NCBI GenBank assembly: GCA_946413525.1
Contig: CAMKKZ010000009.1
Coordinates: 78,715-142,714, forward strand
Length of the DNA: 64,000 nt
Source of the DNA: an uncultured Oribacterium sp.
Lineage (GTDB): Bacteria; Bacillota; Clostridia; Lachnospirales; Lachnospiraceae
Reading direction: 5' to 3'
This document shows positions 1 to 7,809 of this stretch, in pieces (within the stretch, counting starts at the first letter, position 1; every line of letters begins with the position of its first letter). A program made the translations under genes and the position numbers. Under the pieces are notes generated by a model that saw only the letters and a list, made by a program, of their open reading frames with translations, did no database searches and was not told the origin of the DNA.

Positions 1-1063
1 GATTATTCTCCAGCATGGCCATGAAGTAGAACTGCTCATCCGTCTTCAGGCCATACTTCCGCATGAGCTCCTGCTTGCCAAGTCTCATGTACTCATCGAG
101 CTTGTCCTGCTCCACCTGGGTCCTTTCGGCCCAGTCCGCCCAGTTGTTGTAGCGTACCGTAGTCACCATCCTGTCGAGGTCGGTCTTTAACTGGCTTTCC
201 GCCTTGTTGAAGAATTCGACGTAATTGTTGTACGAAGCGGTATCCAGTCCATGACCCTTCAAGCTGCCCAGACTGTCCCGGAACTCGGTGAAGACGGCTG
301 CCACGCTGTTCACCAGATCACTCGTCTGATCGATATTGCGGAACCGGAAGCGATCCTCAGGGAAGAGCATGTTCTCAAAGTAAAATTCCTGAAGCCAGGA
401 GATCGCCCTCAGAAGCTTGACCTTTTTGGCGATCTCCACGCCGGGCACGGCCATGACGACGCTGTGTCCCAGCATGATGTCACTGAGGGTATTCATGGAC
501 TCCTGATCGATCCTGGCCCTCTGGTCCTCCGAAAGCCCTTTCATAAACTTCTGGTAGTTGTCCGAATTCGCCGCCATCATGCCCTGGATCTGCATCTCCC
601 CGGCCTGTTGGGCCTGCCTTTCCAGGTTCTGGCCGGCTATCTTTTCATAATAGTCGGAGAGATTCTTCACGTTGTCCAGGAAAATGTCGCTGAGCGGCTT
701 GAACTTCTTCCCCTCTATCTGTCCCATCTGCTCAATGACATCCAACAGGCTTGAGCCATCCGGCTGCCGCCGGAGCTGCACCCGGATATCCAGCAGGGTC
801 TTGCTGCCGCTCAGGATCATCCGCTCGCTTTCTTTTGTCCGCAGATTTTTCTGAAAGATCCCGATATACTCCCCCAGTTTCTCCTGGAAAGCCTTTTTAT
901 ACGGAGCATTCAGCTCCCGGTTGAAGCCCTTTACATCGCTTGCCTTGGACAGTGCCAGGGCATCGCGCAGCAGGTTCAGATAGTTCTGGGAAATACTGCC
1001 GGGCTGCTTCTTTTCCGCGGCCTCCTCCTCGCGTAAAAGCTTTTCAATTTGTTTAGTATCCAA
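1..1063 (-). CDS. Unrecognised protein, 3' end outside window
   Basis: Continuous reading frame of at least 354 codons that leaves the window on the left, so the C-terminus is unknown. The translation starts MDTKQIEKLLREEEAAEKK and is mostly charged and helical, with no membrane segment or signal peptide and no motif I recognise. I chose the TTG at 1061-1063 because AAGGAG lies about 12 bases upstream (1076-1081). The frame stays open up to an ATG at 1175-1177, which has no good ribosome site, so a 38-residue longer form is possible. It is preceded by a good promoter and a foldable leader. Function unknown. Confidence 0.75.
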   Translation of the reverse strand, partial: MDTKQIEKLLREEEAAEKKQPGSISQNYLNLLRDALALSKASDVKGFNRELNAPYKKAFQEKLGEYIGIFQKNLRTKESERMILSGSKTLLDIRVQLRRQPDGSSLLDVIEQMGQIEGKKFKPLSDIFLDNVKNLSDYYEKIAGQNLERQAQQAGEMQIQGMMAANSDNYQKFMKGLSEDQRARIDQESMNTLSDIMLGHSVVMAVPGVEIAKKVKLLRAISWLQEFYFENMLFPEDRFRFRNIDQTSDLVNSVAAVFTEFRDSLGSLKGHGLDTASYNNYVEFFNKAESQLKTDLDRMVTTVRYNNWADWAERTQVEQDKLDEYMRLGKQELMRKYGLKTDEQFYFMAMLENN

Positions 1064-1100
1064 TTTGATCTTGATCTCCTTCCATATCGGAAAATGGCTA

Positions 1101-1210
1101 TCAAAAGCCAAAACCAGGCTTGTTCCCGTCAGCCTGGCATTGTTCCCATAAGGCAAAACTATTGGCGATGAGTCCATTCCCAGAAACTTTCTGGTTCTAT
1201 TGGCTTTTGA
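1101..1210 (-). promoter_or_regulatory. Inverted repeat in the leader of the left-edge gene
   Basis: TCAAAAGCCAA at 1101-1111 is perfectly complementary to TTGGCTTTTGA at 1200-1210, and AACCAG at 1112-1117 continues the stem with CTGGTT at 1191-1196 after a three-base bulge. Both arms lie between the predicted promoter (1227-1256) and the TTG start, so the leader RNA could fold into a long stem enclosing the upstream ATG. A regulatory role is inference. Confidence 0.5.
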
Positions 1211-1226
1211 ACCATTTCTTTGCGCA

Positions 1227-1256
1227 ATTATACTACGTTTTCAGCAAATCTGTCAA
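1227..1256 (-). promoter_or_regulatory. Sigma-A-type promoter of the left-edge gene
   Basis: On the minus strand TTGACA (1251-1256) and TATAAT (1227-1232) are both perfect consensus boxes, separated by 18 bases. Transcription would start near 1220, about 155 bases before the TTG start. Confidence 0.75.
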
Positions 1257-1350
1257 AGCCGGGGCACTGACATATGGAATTCCCCTATTCGCCCCCGGAT
1301 CCATGTTCGTCGTTGGCCGAAAATATCTTGCGCAACACCTGCGATATAAC

Positions 1351-1387
1351 AAGGCTCCTCGCAATTATCTCTGAGGAGCCTTTTTTA
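1351..1387 (+). terminator. Terminator-like hairpin with no gene in front of it
   Basis: AAGGCTCCTC (1351-1360) pairs with GAGGAGCCTT (1373-1382) and is followed by a T run on the plus strand. No plus-strand gene ends here; the genes on both sides run on the minus strand. It may end a small plus-strand transcript or act bidirectionally. The bases just before it resemble those near the hicB terminator (TTGCGCA..CCTGCGATA), so it may be part of a mobile repeat. Confidence 0.5.
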
Positions 1388-1450
1388 TTACAGATAAATA
1401 CGTCTGTAATGACTTCACCAGGAATTACCCTTACCTGATGCATAGTTATA

Positions 1451-1545
1451 CTCGTTAACGCTGGCTTTTGCTTATGCCAATTTTACAGTTCTGTAAAACT
1501 CAGAAGTCTCTATGCAGTAGTTTGGAATAGAATTACGTTAACGAG
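1451..1545. repeat. Nested inverted repeat
   Basis: CTCGTTAACG (1451-1460) and CGTTAACGAG (1536-1545) are a perfect 10-bp inverted repeat. Between them TTTTACAG and CTGTAAAA (1481-1498) form a second, inner palindrome. Intergenic; possibly a miniature element or an RNA structure. Confidence 0.5.
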
Positions 1546-1669
1546 TTTATATCCCGTTTTCCGCGAAAGACACCGATGGGGGCATGAAGCGCTTCCTTGT
1601 TTCAAACGTATATCCTGTCTTTCCTCGAAAGATACCGATGAGGTCATGAAGCACTTCCTTGTCTCAAAC
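1545..1669. repeat. Two tandem copies of a 62-bp repeat
   Basis: Two adjacent imperfect copies (about 1545-1607 and 1608-1669), each containing CGAAAGA and CATGAAGC followed by CTTCCTTGT. They lie just downstream of the DUF1349 gene on its transcribed strand. No coding potential. Confidence 0.7.
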
Positions 1670-1701
1670 TTGATTCCTGCAGATATCTGACTCCTGAATC
1701 A

Positions 1702-2355
1702 TCAATCAGGCTGCTGCCCGTCATGAGCCTTCCACATGCATTCCGTAATCTTCATATCCGAAAAGACAGCCTTAAATTGAGAGTTCTCGGGGCTGCATGC
1801 GTAAATGCCGAAACGGATTTTTCCTGCCCCTTCCCACATATGGCAGACACGCATCTGTGTAAAGCTCACACCATCCTGTGAACATTCAATACAATAATCA
1901 TCCTCGCGGCGGCTGAAACGGTACCACATCACCTTTACCTCTGCGGAAACAGCCGTTGTCGCCCAATCGGAATAGCCATGGTTTGTAACCACAGAACCCA
2001 GGTGCTGGAAAGACTCATTTTCGTACTCCACGGAGGCTTTCAGCCAGTTCTCGGAATCCAGGTACATGACGATGCCGCACTGGTCGAAACGATGACCGCT
2101 TTCCGCAAAGTCCGTCTTTACAACAAACGAGAAGAACTTCTCCTCCGTCTCCATCTGCAGCACGGGCGCATTGTCATTACGAAAGTGGTAATATGTACGC
2201 TGCCAAAGATCTGTATGCGCTTTGGTTTTTATTTCTATCCGCTCTGGCAAACGTACCAAAGAATCACTTTCAAGCCCTTTTTCAGATGAGGCCCCATTAT
2301 CATGGATAATGAAATCCGCAGGCTCCCTTGTCCAATTCAGATCACCAAAAATCAT
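1702..2355 (-). CDS. DUF1349 family protein
   Basis: 217 residues, the usual length for the single-domain DUF1349 family, whose members adopt a concanavalin A-like beta-sandwich. Seen in sequence: alternating beta-rich segments, the central FDQCGIVMYLDSENWLKASV stretch and a late GKIRFGIYACSP segment typical of the family. No signal peptide, so probably cytoplasmic. The start is supported by AAGGAG just upstream. The biochemical role of the family is not established; some relatives sit near sugar metabolism genes, but the neighbours here (a hicAB pair and an unknown gene) do not help. Confidence 0.85.
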   Translation of the reverse strand: MIFGDLNWTREPADFIIHDNGASSEKGLESDSLVRLPERIEIKTKAHTDLWQRTYYHFRNDNAPVLQMETEEKFFSFVVKTDFAESGHRFDQCGIVMYLDSENWLKASVEYENESFQHLGSVVTNHGYSDWATTAVSAEVKVMWYRFSRREDDYCIECSQDGVSFTQMRVCHMWEGAGKIRFGIYACSPENSQFKAVFSDMKITECMWKAHDGQQPD

Positions 2356-2519
2356 ATCTTTTTTCTCCTTATTCTATCATCTTATTCTATCATCTGTTCG
2401 CGTCATCAGATCTTATCAGCGTACGTTTATATCATCAATGCGCTTACGGACATTTCCGGGCTTTGAAACCGGAATGTAAATTCAATTAAACATTCATTTC
2501 ATAAAAAATGGAACAGGGG

Positions 2520-2750
2520 CGATGCTCCCCTGCCCGCCCGCGGGCACCAGTTTGCCGCAACCCTCCCCGGAAAAATGGCCGGAGCCGCCTTGCCACCTAC
2601 CCGTCCGCGAGTTACAGCTTGCCGCAAGGCAGCATCTTCCCTGCGGCGGCTCCGCAAATCGAGTAGGGAAGATGAAATCTCACCCTGCTCGCCCGCGGGG
2701 CTGCGTCCGGCATAAGCCGGAATATTTCCTTGCGCAGCCCCTGCGATAAT
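2520..2750. repeat. GC-rich structured intergenic element
   Basis: Several inverted repeats are interleaved here: CGGAGCCGCC with GGCGGCTCCG, CATCTTCCCT with AGGGAAGATG, and GCTGCG with CGCAGC. Base composition is clearly more GC-rich than the surrounding gap. I see no gene; it is either a structured RNA on the minus strand downstream of hicB or a miniature repeat element. Confidence 0.4.
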
Positions 2751-2791
2751 AAAAAAGTCCCCGCCCGGCCAATTACAGGCCAGGCGGGGAT
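2751..2791 (-). terminator. Terminator after hicAB
   Basis: A 14-bp GC-rich stem (2757-2770 with 2778-2791, one mismatch) and a seven-base loop are followed on the minus strand by six T. It begins four bases after the hicB stop codon, so it ends the hicA-hicB transcript. Confidence 0.85.
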
Positions 2792-2794
2792 TTC

Positions 2795-3142
2795 TTATGC
2801 ATGCAAAGCGTCAAGCCGCTTTACAACGCATTCATCGATGAAGCTGTTCAGTGATTGGTCATGCGTCATGGCGTAGATTGCGGCGCGTCTGTGTGTCTCA
2901 GGCTGTTTGAAGCGAAGATTGAGGCTTCCCTTATAGGCAGTTTCCGGTTCCGTTCCTTCAGCTTCACACAGGGCAAAATAATCATCCACAGCCCCATGAA
3001 AGTCATCGAGCAGTTCTTGAACGGTAGTTCCTTCATAGGAGATCAGGGACCGGATGCCCTGCACTTTTCCATAGAGAACACCATCGTTCTCGGAAAACTC
3101 TACGCTGCCGACGTAGCCTTTGTACTGCATGATGTTACTCAA
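2795..3142 (-). CDS. hicB: HicB family antitoxin
   Basis: 115 residues. The N-terminal half has the degenerate RNase H-like HicB fold (YKGYVGSVEFSENDGVLYGK), and the C-terminal half ends in a ribbon-helix-helix-like segment with NLRFKQPETHRRAA and SLNSFIDECV, expected to bind the operon's own promoter and dimerise. It neutralises the HicA mRNA interferase. It overlaps hicA by four bases (toxin gene first), so the two are translationally coupled. Autoregulation by the HicAB complex is usual for the family and is inferred here. Confidence 0.92.
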   Translation of the reverse strand: MSNIMQYKGYVGSVEFSENDGVLYGKVQGIRSLISYEGTTVQELLDDFHGAVDDYFALCEAEGTEPETAYKGSLNLRFKQPETHRRAAIYAMTHDQSLNSFIDECVVKRLDALHA

Positions 3143-3396
3143 ATCAATCCCTCCTGTTCCAGTTGTTGAATGAGCTGTCTGACCTGGTATTCCAAAAGCT
3201 CTTTGCGTGGATGCGGCTTGTGGAGCAAGATTTTCGTCTTATATTTGTCACTTGTGAACATGACACGGGAACCACTGGTTTTCCCCTTGTTGCTCCTAAA
3301 GTATGTGAGATAAGCAAGGAGCGATTCGGCATCATCAAAAGTGAAAGTCTTCGGATTGGACTTCAGTTTTGCAATGAGTTTTTCTTTTTGTCCCAA
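3139..3396 (-). CDS. hicA: HicA family mRNA interferase toxin
   Basis: 85 residues, the expected size of a HicA toxin with a double-stranded RNA-binding-like fold. The conserved catalytic histidine region is visible as LLHKPHP near residues 57-63, preceded by GSRVMFTS. It would cut translated mRNAs until held by HicB. The start is a TTG at 3394-3396 placed nine bases after AGGAGG; a nearby ATG is out of frame and soon stops. hicB follows with a four-base overlap. Confidence 0.9.
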   Translation of the reverse strand: MGQKEKLIAKLKSNPKTFTFDDAESLLAYLTYFRSNKGKTSGSRVMFTSDKYKTKILLHKPHPRKELLEYQVRQLIQQLEQEGLI

Positions 3397-3420
3397 ATCA
3401 TAGCACCTCCTGACAGAGAC

Positions 3421-3449
3421 AGTATAGAACAGGTCGGGGGAAAAAACAA
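3421..3449 (-). promoter_or_regulatory. Promoter of hicAB
   Basis: On the minus strand TTGTTT (3444-3449) and TATACT (3421-3426) are 17 bases apart, and the predicted transcript start is only about 20 bases before the hicA ribosome site. The natural place for repression by the HicAB complex. Confidence 0.65.
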
Positions 3450-3530
3450 CTAATTATGGTTGCATAACGTAAATTATTTGCGAGGAGACGGCATTGGCAG
3501 GCGGCATGATAAACAAAATCAGCCGATGGC

Positions 3531-5552
3531 TTAATTCCAGGAAGCCTTCGCGATGATCTGCGTCATGGCCTCTTCAAAGCCCTTGGTCGTCACGCTGGCG
3601 CCGGCCACCGCGTCAACCCAGGCGGTCTTGCCTTCTTTGGCCTGCTCCACAAGCTCCGGAAGGGCCGCTCCGCCAATGCTTTCAGTCTCGGAATGCTCGC
3701 ATTCGATGTCAACGAACTTGCCATCCTTAACGGTAGCGGTCACCTTGATCTCCCCACCATAGCCCTTGCCGACGCCGGTGTATTCGCCGTCCACGTAATG
3801 CGTTCCTTCATAGCTTGGCGCTTCCTCGGTCGCCTTCTCAATGACCTCTTCCACATCAGGAGCGCCCTCGAAATCGCCCTTCGCCCTCTTTGCGGCGTTC
3901 TCGCCCGCGATCCTTCCGAACACGCAGCACTCACCGATATTGCCGCCGCCATTATACATATCCGGCCAAAGGGCGCCGAGCTCGCCGGCGGAGAACAAGC
4001 CCTGGATCGGGCTTCCGCCCGGCTTTACGATCTGGGCGAACTTGTTCCTTCTGGGGCCGCCCTGGGTGTTCAGCATGGTAGGGCCAATCTTCAGCGCATA
4101 GAAAGGACCCTTTTTGATGGGCTTCATCGTGTCAAAGGGACGACCATAATCCGCGTCTTCCTCGTCGTCAAAGGCCTTGTTGTACTTCTCAATCGTCTTT
4201 TCCAGCTTCTCCGCGGGGACGTTAATCTTTTCCGCCAGCTCCTTGATCGTGTCCGCAGAAATAATGGTGCCGTCCTCGATCTCCTTCTCGTTCTTGTCGC
4301 TGAAGGTGGAGGCCATCTTGTTTTCAATCTGATCGGCATCGATAATGAACCAGGTCGGGTTCGGAGTCGGCATCATTATCCAACTGCCGCCGATGTCGAT
4401 CCTGCCGTGACGGGACTCCGCAGCCTCGTTCATGAAGCGGGTGCCGCCGGGTCCGACAAGGATGCCGTTGGTAATGCCGCTGGGGGAGGAGCAGGTCTTG
4501 TTGCCTTCCGGCTGATAGCCCCAGGAGAATGCCGCGCCGTTGCTCATGTGCCAGAGATCCGCGCCGACCTCCTGGGCCATGTGCACGCCATCGCCCTCAT
4601 TATAGACCGCGGCCCTGCAGTAAACGTTCGGCCTCTGCATATAGGTGGCAATCATGTCCTTGTTGGCCTCGAAGCCGCCGACGGCAAGGATGACGCCGCC
4701 GTTTGCCTTGATGTTCAGAAGCTTTCCGTCCTTCACGATCTGGCAGCCGATAACCTCGCCCTTCTCATTCGTGCAGAGATGCTTGCCGGGAGCCTGGTAC
4801 CAGACTTCGATGTTGTCGCTGCGCTTGTCAACATTATCAAGGCACATCTGATAGAACGCGGAGTCCGCCTCCTGGCCGCTGACAAAGAGGACGAAGCAGT
4901 GGTCATGGCCTTCGTAGTCGGGGAACTCGTCCCAGTTCTGCGCATAGCCGGCCTTGCCGCCCTTGAAGCCCTTCGTGGGCTCGGTGTGGAAGTTCGCCCT
5001 GTGCTGGAAATCCCAGAACTCCTCCGGGCAGAGGATGTCGGGATCCGCTCCCATCGTCTCCACGAGCCACTGGTACTGGTCAACCGTGCCGTCCACATAG
5101 GCATGCAGCACATCATCATCGAAGTTCGGATAATCGCCGATTAGCTGGCGAAGGTAGGTATACATCGCCTCGCCATCGTCAGTCGCCTGGATGGCCTGGC
5201 CGGAAACCTTGGAATTGCCGCCGGTCGCTCCCTTCGGAGCCTTGTCCACAAGCAGCACCTTCGCGCCGTTCTCCGCCGCGGTAATGGCTGATACGGTCCC
5301 CGCAAAGCCCATGCCCATGACCACGACATCATACTCGCCGTCCCATTTGATGTCCGAAGCCTCTTCTTTTGCACCCTCTTTTTCGTCCGCCTTCTTCTCT
5401 TCCTCTTTCTCTTCTTTTGTTTCCTTCTCGGCTTCCTTCTCTTCTTCCTCCTTCGCGGCAAAGGCAGGGAAGCCTAAATTCACCGCCGTAAGCCCAAGCA
5501 TGGAAGCGGCTGCCGCCCCCTTCAGGAATTTACGTCTTGAAATGTCCTTCAT
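3531..5552 (-). CDS. Tat-exported FAD-dependent reductase with FMN-binding domain
   Basis: 673 residues. N-terminal twin-arginine signal (SRRKFLKGAAAAS, residues 5-17) predicts folded export to the cell surface. A Glu/Lys-rich linker (about 33-67) leads to a fumarate reductase/succinate dehydrogenase-type flavoprotein domain with the FAD motif VVVMGMGFAGTVSA near residue 77 and TGGNSKVSGQA. The last 90 residues are an FMN-binding domain with DAVAGASVTTKGF, where the family carries covalent FMN attached by ApbE; here the acceptor position reads Ser/Thr. Such proteins reduce fumarate, urocanate, acrylate or related electron acceptors; the substrate cannot be told from sequence. AAAGGAGAG precedes the start. 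A divergent LysR gene may regulate it. Confidence 0.9.
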   Translation of the reverse strand: MKDISRRKFLKGAAAASMLGLTAVNLGFPAFAAKEEEEKEAEKETKEEKEEEKKADEKEGAKEEASDIKWDGEYDVVVMGMGFAGTVSAITAAENGAKVLLVDKAPKGATGGNSKVSGQAIQATDDGEAMYTYLRQLIGDYPNFDDDVLHAYVDGTVDQYQWLVETMGADPDILCPEEFWDFQHRANFHTEPTKGFKGGKAGYAQNWDEFPDYEGHDHCFVLFVSGQEADSAFYQMCLDNVDKRSDNIEVWYQAPGKHLCTNEKGEVIGCQIVKDGKLLNIKANGGVILAVGGFEANKDMIATYMQRPNVYCRAAVYNEGDGVHMAQEVGADLWHMSNGAAFSWGYQPEGNKTCSSPSGITNGILVGPGGTRFMNEAAESRHGRIDIGGSWIMMPTPNPTWFIIDADQIENKMASTFSDKNEKEIEDGTIISADTIKELAEKINVPAEKLEKTIEKYNKAFDDEEDADYGRPFDTMKPIKKGPFYALKIGPTMLNTQGGPRRNKFAQIVKPGGSPIQGLFSAGELGALWPDMYNGGGNIGECCVFGRIAGENAAKRAKGDFEGAPDVEEVIEKATEEAPSYEGTHYVDGEYTGVGKGYGGEIKVTATVKDGKFVDIECEHSETESIGGAALPELVEQAKEGKTAWVDAVAGASVTTKGFEEAMTQIIAKASWN

Positions 5553-5977
5553 AAAATGCTCTCCTTTCGTCCATCAACATCTTTCAGAGCGGGCTTTGAC
5601 TGCTCCGAATTCTGACAGATAGTTTTTATTTGTCTATTTTACCCAATATACCCCTTTTTGCGTGATTAAAATTTACATATAGTAATTAGATTTTCTTATT
5701 AAAGAGAACAGAGGACTATGCAATTAAGAAGAAGATTCTTCCGCGTTTTGCCCCCAGGTCCTTCATATCAATCTTTTACGTTCGCAACTATGTAGGGATT
5801 TGGGGCTGTGAAAAAAGTCCTCAAAAAAACAAGGAGCGCTTTCAAGACGCAATGAATTCTTGTCTATCTTCGAATAATCAATCATACTCCATACTTCAGC
5901 GCTTTTGCTATCGCTGCTGCTTACAATTCACATATCAATTTTTGCAAATAGTTCTATTGCCCTTGCCCTGGAATTTT
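5553..5977. other. AT-rich gap upstream of the reductase gene
   Basis: No gene seen. The reductase promoter must lie here; the 5620-5700 stretch is very AT-rich but I cannot pick one clear pair of boxes. GGGGCTGTGAAAAAAGTCC near 5803 resembles the end of some insertion sequences but no transposase is nearby. Confidence 0.4.
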
Positions 5978-6172
5978 CGGTAGGAGGTGTTTTGGGCAGG
6001 GGAAATCCCTGAATAGTCTGTTTTCCCCTGCCCGCAATCCGTGGCAGGTGGCATTTTGGGCAGGAGAAATCTGGAAAAGTCTGTTTTTCCATGCCCGCAA
6101 TCCGTGGCAGGAGGGATTTCTGGTCAGAAGAAATCCTGAAAAGTCTGTTTTCATCTGCCCGAAGTTTATGGC
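5978..6172. repeat. Three tandem 64-bp palindromic units
   Basis: GGGCAGG-type left arms start at 5994, 6058 and 6122, exactly 64 bp apart. In each unit the arm is complementary to a CCTGCCC-type arm about 20 bases further on (for example GGGCAGGGGAAA with TTTCCCCTGCCC). The third copy has diverged on both arms in a partly compensating way. REP-like; no coding function. Confidence 0.75.
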
Positions 6173-6409
6173 AGAAAACCATTCGGGAAATGGAGAATTA
6201 CATATATCAATCAACGGATTACTTCAGGGGCATTGTAGGCCTGAGCAGTAACTATCACTGATGCCACAGGGAACTGCCCCCATTCCAATTGTTGCGTTCT
6301 GACGGGTGCATTGCTATAATCTACTTATATTATTTGTTGTCCTGCGCAGGAAGCGATGAGCCTTATGAATACAATACCGGGAAATCTTACTGACACAATG
6401 CCTTTTCGT

Positions 6410-6530
6410 TCCCCCCTATTAGAGTGGGTTTTTGCCACTCTAATTTCTTGACATACCGATGCGGTATCGCATCATTAAGGCTCCCTATCAAAGCAGCCCA
6501 GACGCACTCTAATTAGGGAGAAACCAGCAA
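6410..6530 (+). repeat. Dispersed hairpin element, family A copy
   Basis: TTAGAGTGG and CCACTCTAA form the family A hairpin (stem of nine, T-rich loop), followed by TTCTTGACATACCGATGCGG. A partial second copy (CTATCAAAGCAGCCC) follows. The stem has A-T pairs where other copies have G-C, so pairing is preserved. Confidence 0.75.
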
Positions 6531-6562
6531 ATCGTATTAGAACTTTCAAGAAAGACGCGTGA

Positions 6563-6732
6563 CCGGTCAATGCTTTATGAACAACTTGCAATGAATCCGG
6601 TCAATGCTTTATGAACAACTTGCAATGAATCCGGTCAATGCTTTATGAACAACTTGCAATGAATCCAGTCAATGCTTTATGAACAACCTGCAATGAATCC
6701 GGTCAATGCTTTATGAACAATCGGTAATGAAT
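6563..6732. repeat. Five tandem 34-bp repeats before the LysR gene
   Basis: Units starting CCGGTCAATGCTTTATGAAC lie at 6563, 6597, 6631, 6665 and 6699, nearly identical, ending 34 bases before the LysR start. They may carry operator sites or simply be a minisatellite. Confidence 0.85.
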
Positions 6733-6766
6733 AGGGATATAAAAACGAGAGCCATGGAATGAGATT

Positions 6767-7651
6767 ATGAATCTGAACCAGTTAAAATCCTTCGTATCCG
6801 TACACGAAACGCTCAGTTTCGCGAAAACGGCCAGGAAACTATTTCTGACACAGTCCGCCGTATCCCAACAAATCAGCAGCCTTGAAAACGAGATAGGGCA
6901 CACCTTGTTTGAACGGACTCGGCAATCCGTAAAGCCCACCCGTGAGGGCAGGCTTTTCTTTCCCTATGCCTGCCACATCCTTTCCCTTACGGAAGAAGCC
7001 CTGCGGATACTCGGCAGCGGTGCCCTTCCAATCTTCCTTCATTTTGTCGATGACGATGGACACGATCCGATTCACAAAGTGATCTTCCGTTACCTGTCCG
7101 ATTACCCTGAGGCAAAACTGGAAATACAACCTCCGGTCAGTATGCTTGATTTCAGAAATGCCTCCATGCTCAGCGTAAATCACCTTTACCTGGTCCATAA
7201 AAGATGGATTCTTGACGAAAACATTCACTTCTTTCCCCTGGGATCCGCAAGATATTCCTGTATCGTGACCGAACAAGATCCCCTTGCGAAAAAAGATCTG
7301 GTTTCCATAGATGACATAGGGGAGAGGAAAATATTCCTCAAGCATCCCCCAGACGCTGCCCAGGGCGCGTATATGGGAGAACTGGGGATGCAGCTTAGCC
7401 GCCACTTCCCCAAAACCCAGTTTGCGTCCGTGCAGAATCTCACCCGTGTTTCCGTTTCAATACACAAAAATCCCGGGAAGGGAATCTCCTTTCTGCCGGA
7501 GTTTGTGCATGCTCTCGAAGCGCCCGGCATTGTACACAGGCCTTTCCGTCTCCCGGGCGACAGCCTCATCGGATTCGCGTGTACAGGGGAAATATCTCAG
7601 GAGATGCGCCGTTTCCTGGAGAGGGCAAGGGGATGCTATGAAAACTATTGA
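6767..7651 (+). CDS. LysR family transcriptional regulator
   Basis: 294 residues, normal for the family. Residues 1-60 are the winged helix-turn-helix (MNLNQLKSFVSVHETLSFAK, then LTQSAVSQQISSLENEIG and LFERTR). Residues about 90-290 form the periplasmic-binding-protein-like effector domain, which is more divergent. It would bind DNA as a tetramer and respond to a small molecule. It is transcribed away from the flavin reductase gene, the classic layout for regulating a divergent target, but the 1.2-kb gap is unusually long. Ribosome site is weak (GGAATGAG). The effector is unknown. Confidence 0.9.
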   Translation: MNLNQLKSFVSVHETLSFAKTARKLFLTQSAVSQQISSLENEIGHTLFERTRQSVKPTREGRLFFPYACHILSLTEEALRILGSGALPIFLHFVDDDGHDPIHKVIFRYLSDYPEAKLEIQPPVSMLDFRNASMLSVNHLYLVHKRWILDENIHFFPLGSARYSCIVTEQDPLAKKDLVSIDDIGERKIFLKHPPDAAQGAYMGELGMQLSRHFPKTQFASVQNLTRVSVSIHKNPGKGISFLPEFVHALEAPGIVHRPFRLPGDSLIGFACTGEISQEMRRFLERARGCYENY

Positions 7652-7673
7652 ATTTCTCAAGCCCCGTTTTGAA

Positions 7674-7797
7674 ACATGAAAAAGGGGACCGCCCCCATTC
7701 CAGACATGAAACAGGGAACCGTCCCCCATTCTTGACATGAAACAGGGAACCGTCCCCCGTTCTTGACATGAAACAGGGAACCGTCTCCCGTTCCACC
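7674..7797. repeat. Four tandem 31-bp repeats
   Basis: Copies of ACATGAAACAGGGAACCGTC begin at 7674, 7704, 7735 and 7766, between two convergent genes. GGGGAC/GTCCCC-type repeats of this look are scattered in other Clostridia genomes; I cannot check identity here. Short inverted GGGAACCGTCCCC segments could fold. No clear terminator is seen for either gene. Confidence 0.8.
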
Positions 7798-7809
7798 TCG
7801 TTTCAGGGC

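Noticed and set aside
3693..5144. Long plus-strand open frame opposite the flavin reductase
   Set aside because: Complement of a clearly conserved gene; the product has no domain and the frame results from GC-rich third positions.
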